From: Alicyclobacillaceae bacterium I2511
GTDB lineage: Bacteria; Bacillota; Bacilli; Alicyclobacillales; Alicyclobacillaceae
Length of the DNA stretch: 37,458 nucleotides
Direction of reading: 5' to 3'
Assembly (NCBI GenBank): GCA_003584005.1
Contig: QXHL01000026.1
Span: 1-37,458, forward strand
In this document: positions 33,268-37,458 of the stretch, in pieces
Layout of the letters: every line of letters begins with the position of its first letter
How positions within the stretch are numbered: the stretch's first letter is position 1
The notes under the pieces: model-generated
Told to the model about the DNA's origin: nothing
The model's database searches: none
What the model saw: only the letters and a program-made list of their open reading frames with translations
Position numbers and translations under genes: made by a program

Positions 33268-33988
33268 GCCCATCTCCGACAACATGGCATTGAGCCAAAA
33301 AATTGTTTCTCAGATTTCGGATGCCATTATCAGTGGACGGTTAAATTCAGGGGATCGGCTGCCCACGGAGCGTGCTTTGGCCAAGGAGTTTCAGGTCAGT
33401 CGAACGGCTATCCGAGATGCAATCAAGATTTTGTCCGGTAGAGGGTTGTTGGACGTTCGTCATGGGGTTGGAATTTTTGTAGCTCATCACTCCGAGAACG
33501 GTGGAGAAATTGTCTGGAATTTCACGGATGAAAAATTGAGAGATGTGTTCGAAATTCGCAAGGCGCTGGAAACCGAGGCCGCCTACCTGGCGGCCATTCG
33601 GCGAGATGATGCCCACCTGTCGCGATTGCGGGACGTGCTGTGGAATGCCAAACAACACCAGGACAGCTTGACCGTTTTGAATGAGAGGGATGCACAGTTC
33701 CACGTGGCCATTGCCGAGGCGTCACAAAATTACTTATTGGTGCGGGTAATGTGGACGCTATTGGATGTCCTAACCGACAGTAGGCAGGCGAGCTTGAACA
33801 TTCCACACCGGGCCCAAGCCTCTCTCGGAGAACACGAAGCTATTTTTGATGCGATTGCACGTCAAGATCCAGAAACGGCCCGTTTAGCGATGTTGGCTCA
33901 TTTGGAAAGTGTCGAACGGTCAGTGATCACGGGACGAACCTCCACGGAGGAAGGGTTGACTGCGTCTGATAATTTGCAATCCTCATGA
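33260..33988 (+). CDS. GntR-family regulator, FadR (FCD) subfamily
   Basis: This 242-aa repressor has a winged-helix GntR domain at residues 8-75 (SDAIISGRLNSGDRLPTERA, VSRTAIRDAIKILSGRGLL) and a helical FCD ligand domain at about 90-225. The FCD metal-site residues are visible: the aspartate/arginine of FEIRKALE, the histidine of DAQFHVAIAEAS, and the late histidine of LGEHEAIFDAI. FCD proteins typically sense the 2-hydroxy or dicarboxylic acid degraded by their operon. It starts with GTG inside the end of the dehydrogenase gene, so it is the last gene of the operon. The upstream TGGTAATACCA site makes autoregulated, substrate-relieved repression likely. Confidence 0.9.
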   Translation: MFEPISDNMALSQKIVSQISDAIISGRLNSGDRLPTERALAKEFQVSRTAIRDAIKILSGRGLLDVRHGVGIFVAHHSENGGEIVWNFTDEKLRDVFEIRKALETEAAYLAAIRRDDAHLSRLRDVLWNAKQHQDSLTVLNERDAQFHVAIAEASQNYLLVRVMWTLLDVLTDSRQASLNIPHRAQASLGEHEAIFDAIARQDPETARLAMLAHLESVERSVITGRTSTEEGLTASDNLQSS

Positions 33989-34002
33989 TTTTCATGGGTT
34001 TT
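33982..34002 (+). terminator. Weak terminator at the end of the lyase-gntR operon
   Basis: CTCATGA (33982-33988, containing the TGA stop) pairs with TCATGGG (33992-33998), with one T-G, around a 3-nt loop, followed by TTTT. Confidence 0.45.
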
Positions 34003-34289
34003 AAAAAGTTATGGTTAATGGGTGTGTTCCGTGAGAGATAGATATAAGCTTAATTATCTGAATAGTATATTTTATAACAAATATTTTCCTAAATAACATC
34101 GGTATAAATGAATTCATTGGTTGAAGATGAAGAGTATGAGGGAAGCAATTTTGTCTCTATAGGTCTGGGTTGATATCAGAACTGAAGGACCAGGTTTTCA
34201 TAAAATAGGTGTTGTCGTATGTCGCTAATTTTTTGAAATTAACTTTTTAAGGGACTACACACACTTTTTATTTGGGGGAAGGAAAATTT
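33989..34289 (+). other. AT-rich intergenic region before the permease
   Basis: There is no gene. It is noticeably AT-rich compared with the flanking genes. TTGAAA near 34233 followed after 17 nt by TACACA is a possible but poor promoter for the permease. No further TGGT-N3-ACCA site was found here, so the permease may be controlled separately. Confidence 0.4.
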
Positions 34290-35807
34290 ATGCATGAGAA
34301 CCAGTTGAACCGAGTACTAGGTATTATGGCTGTGATTGCATTTGGTGTGACCAATGAAATCGCCGCAGGACTGTTCTTTATTTCGACCCAGATTCAACAG
34401 AGTTCGCCTGGAGTAGGAAGTCTCGTTCCACTGCTGATGATTATCGGTGGCATGATTACCTTTGCTACTGTCGTTGTTTACCGATTTTTCTTCGCAGCAG
34501 GACTTGTGGGAGCCGGTGGAGAGTACGTCATCATCTCCCGAGCGCTTAGCCCTGGGGTTGCTTTCGTGGCGACATTTTTGGCCTGGTTTGGGTTCACTGG
34601 TGCACTCGGCACGTTGGCCTATACAGCTCCTCATTTTCTCGCCACCGCAGCCACATCGTTTGGAGATGCTAGTTTGGGCAAATTTCTCTCTTCCACTGGG
34701 GGTATTCTCATTGTCGGGCTGATTATCTTGTGGGGGTTTTGGCTGATTCACGTTCGTGGCGTCCGTTTGGCGGGGTTGCTTGCGATTATTGCAATGGGGC
34801 TTGTTCTACTGGTTGCACTTGTCATGATAGTTTACGGTTTTTCTACCAGTCCGGCTACTTTCGATTTTGCACTGGCGCATCACCTGCATAAGTCAGCAGA
34901 GTCCATTATGGCTGTGGCGCCCGTGAAAAGAACTAGCTTAGGAGTCGCGTTCGGCTCGGCTTTACCTGTTCTATTCTTTGGGTACCTTGGACTTTCTACG
35001 GCAACTCAGACTGGTGGGGAAGCGAGGAATGCAAAACATTCTCTGGCAAGGGGTGTGCTGATTGCCGTCTCACTTGTGACCGTGATTTATACCTTATTTG
35101 CGGCGGCCATTTACCACGCTGTACCTTGGCAGGTCATTGCCGGCCTTGCCAAATTAAAGATGTCTGCCTATACTACATCATCCGGTCTTCTACAGTTTGT
35201 CATGCCACAGTGGCTGGCGTCACTGATTAACCTCTTGGTGGCGCTCATTGTTATGAAGACCTTGCTCCCTATTTTCCTGGCCCAGTCACGTTGGGTCTAT
35301 GCTTGGAGTGAAGACGGACTAATTCCACCTTTCTTTGCCAGGACACATGCCAAGTTCAAGACTCCTGTCTTAGCTCTGACTCTGAGTGCTCTGTTTGGAT
35401 CAATCAGTCTAGTGGAATCAATTCAATTGGGATACGTGTTTGGGGTGAACGTCCGGGTCCTGTCCGTAATGATTGTGTTCTTCTTTATGGGTCTCGGTAT
35501 GCTGATGTTTCCGAAACATGCACCGGAACTATACGCTGCAAACCAATCCTCCCTTGCGACGAACAGACTCTTGCAGGTGACGGTTGGTGTATTCTTGATG
35601 CTGGTATCAGTTTGGTTTTCAGTGTCCATCACGTTGTCTTCTTTGAAATCACCATTTTTCTTACAGCCAGTGGTGCAAACGGTCATTGTTGCTTTGATTG
35701 GGGTTCTGATTTACTGGCGCTACTTGACTACGTTAAAAAGACCAGGTTTGGACCCTGCGGTGATATCCGCTTCTAGAGAACGATTCAAACACGCGCCGTT
35801 ACAATAG
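34290..35807 (+). CDS. APC-superfamily amino acid permease
   Basis: This 505-aa integral membrane protein has about 12 hydrophobic segments and the APC hallmark in helix 1 (IAFGVTNEIAAGLFF). GAGGEYVIISRALSP (about residues 76-90) is the helix-3 region, and FGYLGLSTATQTGGEARNAKHSLARG is the helix-6 and following loop. It carries an amino acid or related amine across the membrane. ATG 34290 lies after GGAAGGA. A racemase-family gene follows on the same strand, which fits amino-acid uptake and conversion. The two genes are separated by a 145-nt structured element. The substrate cannot be assigned. Confidence 0.88.
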   Translation: MHENQLNRVLGIMAVIAFGVTNEIAAGLFFISTQIQQSSPGVGSLVPLLMIIGGMITFATVVVYRFFFAAGLVGAGGEYVIISRALSPGVAFVATFLAWFGFTGALGTLAYTAPHFLATAATSFGDASLGKFLSSTGGILIVGLIILWGFWLIHVRGVRLAGLLAIIAMGLVLLVALVMIVYGFSTSPATFDFALAHHLHKSAESIMAVAPVKRTSLGVAFGSALPVLFFGYLGLSTATQTGGEARNAKHSLARGVLIAVSLVTVIYTLFAAAIYHAVPWQVIAGLAKLKMSAYTTSSGLLQFVMPQWLASLINLLVALIVMKTLLPIFLAQSRWVYAWSEDGLIPPFFARTHAKFKTPVLALTLSALFGSISLVESIQLGYVFGVNVRVLSVMIVFFFMGLGMLMFPKHAPELYAANQSSLATNRLLQVTVGVFLMLVSVWFSVSITLSSLKSPFFLQPVVQTVIVALIGVLIYWRYLTTLKRPGLDPAVISASRERFKHAPLQ

Positions 35808-35829
35808 AAACCAAATGGGTACAAGTGTG

Positions 35830-35974
35830 TGTCCGGAAAGGGGTCTGGTCAGACCCAAGCAGTGCGAGGAGACCAGCCCCAAATGCGCACTGAGCGTACG
35901 TTTTCGGTACGTGAAGGAGCATTTGGGGCGACGACGCGGCAATGCGTCGGGGAGTTCTGACCCCTTTCCGGACA
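35830..35974 (+). other. Cloverleaf-forming element (structured RNA or small mobile repeat)
   Basis: A 16-bp perfect closing stem pairs TGTCCGGAAAGGGGTC (35830-35845) with GACCCCTTTCCGGACA (35959-35974). Inside lie three hairpins: TGGTC/GACCA (35846-35850 with 35871-35875); GCCCCAAATGC/GCATTTGGGGC (35876-35886 with 35919-35929, 11 bp perfect), enclosing a further CGTAC/GTACG hairpin; and CGACGC/GCGTCG (35932-35937 with 35944-35949). The GGGTCTG/CAGACCC dyad at 35841-35856 is an alternative fold. TACAAG occurs just outside both ends (35820-35825 and 35980-35985), which could be a target-site duplication. No known RNA class was recognised. A 60-codon open frame across it looks accidental. Confidence 0.65.
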
Positions 35975-35990
35975 ACCTCTACAAGAGGTT
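35974..35990 (+). other. Small hairpin after the cloverleaf
   Basis: AACCTC and GAGGTT form a 6-bp perfect stem with a 5-nt loop. Its CCTCT could alternatively pair with the AGGAGG ribosome site of the racemase gene at 36045-36050. Confidence 0.35.
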
Positions 35991-36059
35991 AAACTGAAAT
36001 TTGTTTGGGTTAAACGATAGACTCACGCAGGTGCAGAATCACTTAGGAGGACGATTTTG

Positions 36060-36815
36060 GTGAAAACAGTTGGCATTTTAGGTGGATTAGGCCCACTTGC
36101 GGGTGCTCATTTTTATCGTAGGTTGATTGAGTTGACCCCTGCATCCGGGGATGATTCTCACTTACCTGTGATACTTCTGTCGGACCCGGCAATACCAAGT
36201 CGAATTCTGCACCTAGAAGGAGTAGGGGAGTCTCCTGTCCCCAAACTACGGGAACTTGCCAGTAAGCTAGAGGCGATGGGGGCAGGTTTGATTGCTATTC
36301 CTTCTACCACTACGAGTATTTATTTGAAAGAAATTTCTTACGGACTTAGTATTCCGATTCTCTCCCTTGCGGAGGAAGTTACCCAGGAAATTGTGAGGGC
36401 AGGGGCTGAAAAAATTGGAATATTAGCCACAACTCCTACGCAAGTGCTAGGCATCTACAATGCGGTATTTCGTCAGGCTGGGTTGCACGCAATCTATCCT
36501 GACGAAGTATCACAGCGGGAAGTGATGGGGGTTATTATGCGAGTCAAGGATAGTTCTAGATTTTCTATTCACCCGACTTCACAATCCAAATTTGAGTCAT
36601 TTTCCCAGTTAGGCAAAGAAATTCTTACCTTAGCAGGAAGGCCGTGGAGTCGAGGCATAGATGTGTTACTCTTAGCCTGTACAGAAATACCTGTAATATT
36701 TCCTATTGAAGACTGGTATCAAAGTGATAAATCTACAATACCATTATTTAGTTCAACTGATATTTTGGCGCAGGCTGTGATACGAGAGGCGTACGAATTA
36801 GGACATCTCAATTAA
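36060..36815 (+). CDS. Aspartate/glutamate racemase family protein with one catalytic Cys replaced
   Basis: This 251-aa protein of the Asp/Glu/hydantoin racemase superfamily opens with KTVGILGGLGPLAGAHFYR and has SDPAIPSRI. PLP-independent racemases use two cysteines, normally in PCNTAH and LGCTE. Here the first motif is IPSTTTSIY with serine at residue 82, while the second, LACTEIP, keeps C207. Some one-cysteine members (such as E. coli YgeA-type, with Thr in place of the first Cys) are still active on one enantiomer, so this may be a directional racemase or epimerase, or a different isomerase. The start is GTG 36060 (9 nt after AGGAGG) or TTG 36057. The neighbouring APC permease suggests an amino-acid substrate. 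Confidence 0.82.
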   Translation: MKTVGILGGLGPLAGAHFYRRLIELTPASGDDSHLPVILLSDPAIPSRILHLEGVGESPVPKLRELASKLEAMGAGLIAIPSTTTSIYLKEISYGLSIPILSLAEEVTQEIVRAGAEKIGILATTPTQVLGIYNAVFRQAGLHAIYPDEVSQREVMGVIMRVKDSSRFSIHPTSQSKFESFSQLGKEILTLAGRPWSRGIDVLLLACTEIPVIFPIEDWYQSDKSTIPLFSSTDILAQAVIREAYELGHLN

Positions 36816-36894
36816 GGTTAGCAAGAAACATGGCTCAACACTGGGAAACGGCCAACAAAACGCGGATTATAGTGAATCCACAATCTTAGATAAT

Positions 36895-37059
36895 CCATTC
36901 GATTGTCGACAGGATCTCTGTCGAAGAGACGATGACCATAAAGCAATATTCTTCGCAGGGAATTTCTCTGAGTTCTGCCATACCCATGTTCTAGAGGTTC
37001 CACCACAAACTTGCCATACGTGTCCGTGGACGCCAACACCTTGATCGTCGGTTTATCAT
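36895..37059 (-). pseudogene. rpoA: Decayed 5' fragment of rpoA (RNA polymerase alpha)
   Basis: The minus-strand frame from about 37054 reads [20 protein letters not shown] then [18 protein letters not shown] (ending at 36941). This is unmistakably the start of the RNA polymerase alpha subunit (family: [31 protein letters not shown]). After a short insertion and frameshift, TCGTCTCTT (SSL) and a degenerate continuation can be followed to about 36895. The ATG at 37059 with GAGGAGGAGAG upstream is out of frame by a small deletion. Only about 50 of some 315 codons remain. The normal upstream neighbour rpsD is absent. It lies about 235 bp from an IS4-family transposase gene on the same strand. 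Confidence 0.75.
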
Positions 37060-37294
37060 CCGTTTCTCTCCTCCTCGTCCCCTATAACGGGAGTACCCAT
37101 CTCTTCGTGGGTAAATAAACGTCCCGTCCTTGTCCAACGGGGGCCGTGTTAAAACGGTATGGGCTGGACATGCTCCAAGAGGGTTTTTCAAACATGGAGA
37201 CTGTGGGCTCTTTTCGCGGAGACCCATCACGGCGCCTGCTTTCCCTAGAGTGGAGGGAATCCCCGAGACCCTAACCCTTAGCATTACCCATAAG
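37060..37294. other. Spacer between rpoA relic and transposase
   Basis: No gene was recognised on either strand. The terminal inverted repeat of the IS should lie close to the transposase stop, near 37260-37290, but I cannot fix its limits from one end. ACCCA/TGGGT makes a small hairpin near 37095-37112. Confidence 0.35.
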
Positions 37295-37458
37295 TCATGT
37301 TGGATGGAGGATCTCCCACATTGTGGTTAGATCCTCAAGTCGACGGAGTCCTTTCCAAAGGACTTTCAGACCCGGATTACCGTCATGTGCACGCCCTAGA
37401 AAACCGCCGAGCTTTGCAATCCACAGTACTGCGGTTTGCAAGTTTGGTGGGTGTTCGG
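37295..37458 (-). CDS. IS4-family transposase, C-terminal end (partial, runs off window)
   Basis: The minus-strand frame entering from the right edge reads LWIAKLGGFLGRAHDGNPG, then LKVLWKGLRRLEDLTTMW, and stops at TGA 37297-37295. This closely follows the conserved C terminus of IS4/IS50-group DDE transposases (IARLGGFLGRKSDGEPGVKVLWRGLRRL). Only about 54 residues lie in the window; the DDE catalytic residues would be outside it. It shows that the right border of this segment is an insertion sequence, and it explains why a plus-strand open frame from 37297 is only a shadow. Confidence 0.8.
   Translation of the reverse strand, partial: EHPPNLQTAVLWIAKLGGFLGRAHDGNPGLKVLWKGLRRLEDLTTMWEILHPT

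Noticed and set aside
35815-35997. 60-codon frame covering the cloverleaf element
   Set aside because: It is explained by the absence of stops in a GC-rich paired element; composition is odd and there is no ribosome site.
37297-37458. Plus-strand open frame running off the right edge, with a possible TTG start after GGATGGAGG
   Set aside because: The opposite strand reads as the conserved C terminus of an IS4-family transposase, so this frame is a shadow.
1-37458. CRISPR arrays, tRNA and rRNA genes
   Set aside because: No regularly spaced repeats, no tRNA-like arms with a TTCGA loop in the proper setting, and no rRNA segments were seen on reading both strands.

Overview
The window looks like chromosomal DNA of a Gram-positive Firmicute. 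The reasons are strong AGGAGG-type ribosome sites, frequent GTG/TTG starts, tight co-directional gene strings, and PucR, FadR, HxlR and MerR regulators. The gene styles and moderate-to-high GC suggest the Alicyclobacillaceae or relatives; that placement is inference only. No tRNA, rRNA or CRISPR array was seen.

Layout: (1) 0.3-2.5 kb, a membrane-anchored FMN/3Fe-4S glutamate-synthase-like protein translationally coupled to a hotdog thioesterase. (2) 2.5-6.6 kb, an orphan small protein, then the dTDP-rhamnose genes rfbB-rfbD-rfbC (no rfbA here) and a nitrilase-family amidase. (3) 6.8-10 kb, an M20 amidohydrolase, a DUF3311 small membrane protein and its sodium:solute symporter. (4) 10-21.3 kb, a PucR-type regulator diverging from what reads as a complete reductive pyrimidine-degradation locus: class III aminotransferase, CoA-acylating (methyl)malonate-semialdehyde dehydrogenase, PreT, PreA, dihydropyrimidinase, beta-ureidopropionase and an NCS1 permease. 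Together these would import uracil or thymine, reduce and open the ring, release beta-alanine or beta-aminoisobutyrate, and convert that to acetyl-CoA or propionyl-CoA. Several long perfect dyads sit between these genes.

(5) 21.3-29.1 kb, a drug-efflux and decay region bracketed by two paralogous CBS-domain proteins in opposite orientation (about 60% identical). It holds an intact MerR-MFS pair, an HxlR regulator, an intact ABC exporter, and three broken genes: a DHA2 MFS pump with an internal deletion, an ABC ATPase tail and a metallo-beta-lactamase-fold stub. (6) 29.2-36.8 kb, a second catabolic module: an MFS carrier, split UxaA-family lyase subunits that most resemble sulfolactate sulfo-lyase SuyA/SuyB, an LDH2-family dehydrogenase (ComC-like), a FadR-type GntR regulator, an APC permease and an Asp/Glu-racemase-family protein. 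A good sigma-A promoter followed by TGGTAATACCA, the classic FadR-subfamily operator, precedes the lyase genes.

(7) 35.8-37.5 kb: a 145-nt element that folds as a cloverleaf (16-bp perfect closing stem, three internal hairpins) lies between the permease and the racemase genes. The right edge carries a decayed 5' fragment of rpoA beside the C-terminal end of an IS4-family transposase that runs out of the window. The cloverleaf element and the rpoA relic are the least expected items here.
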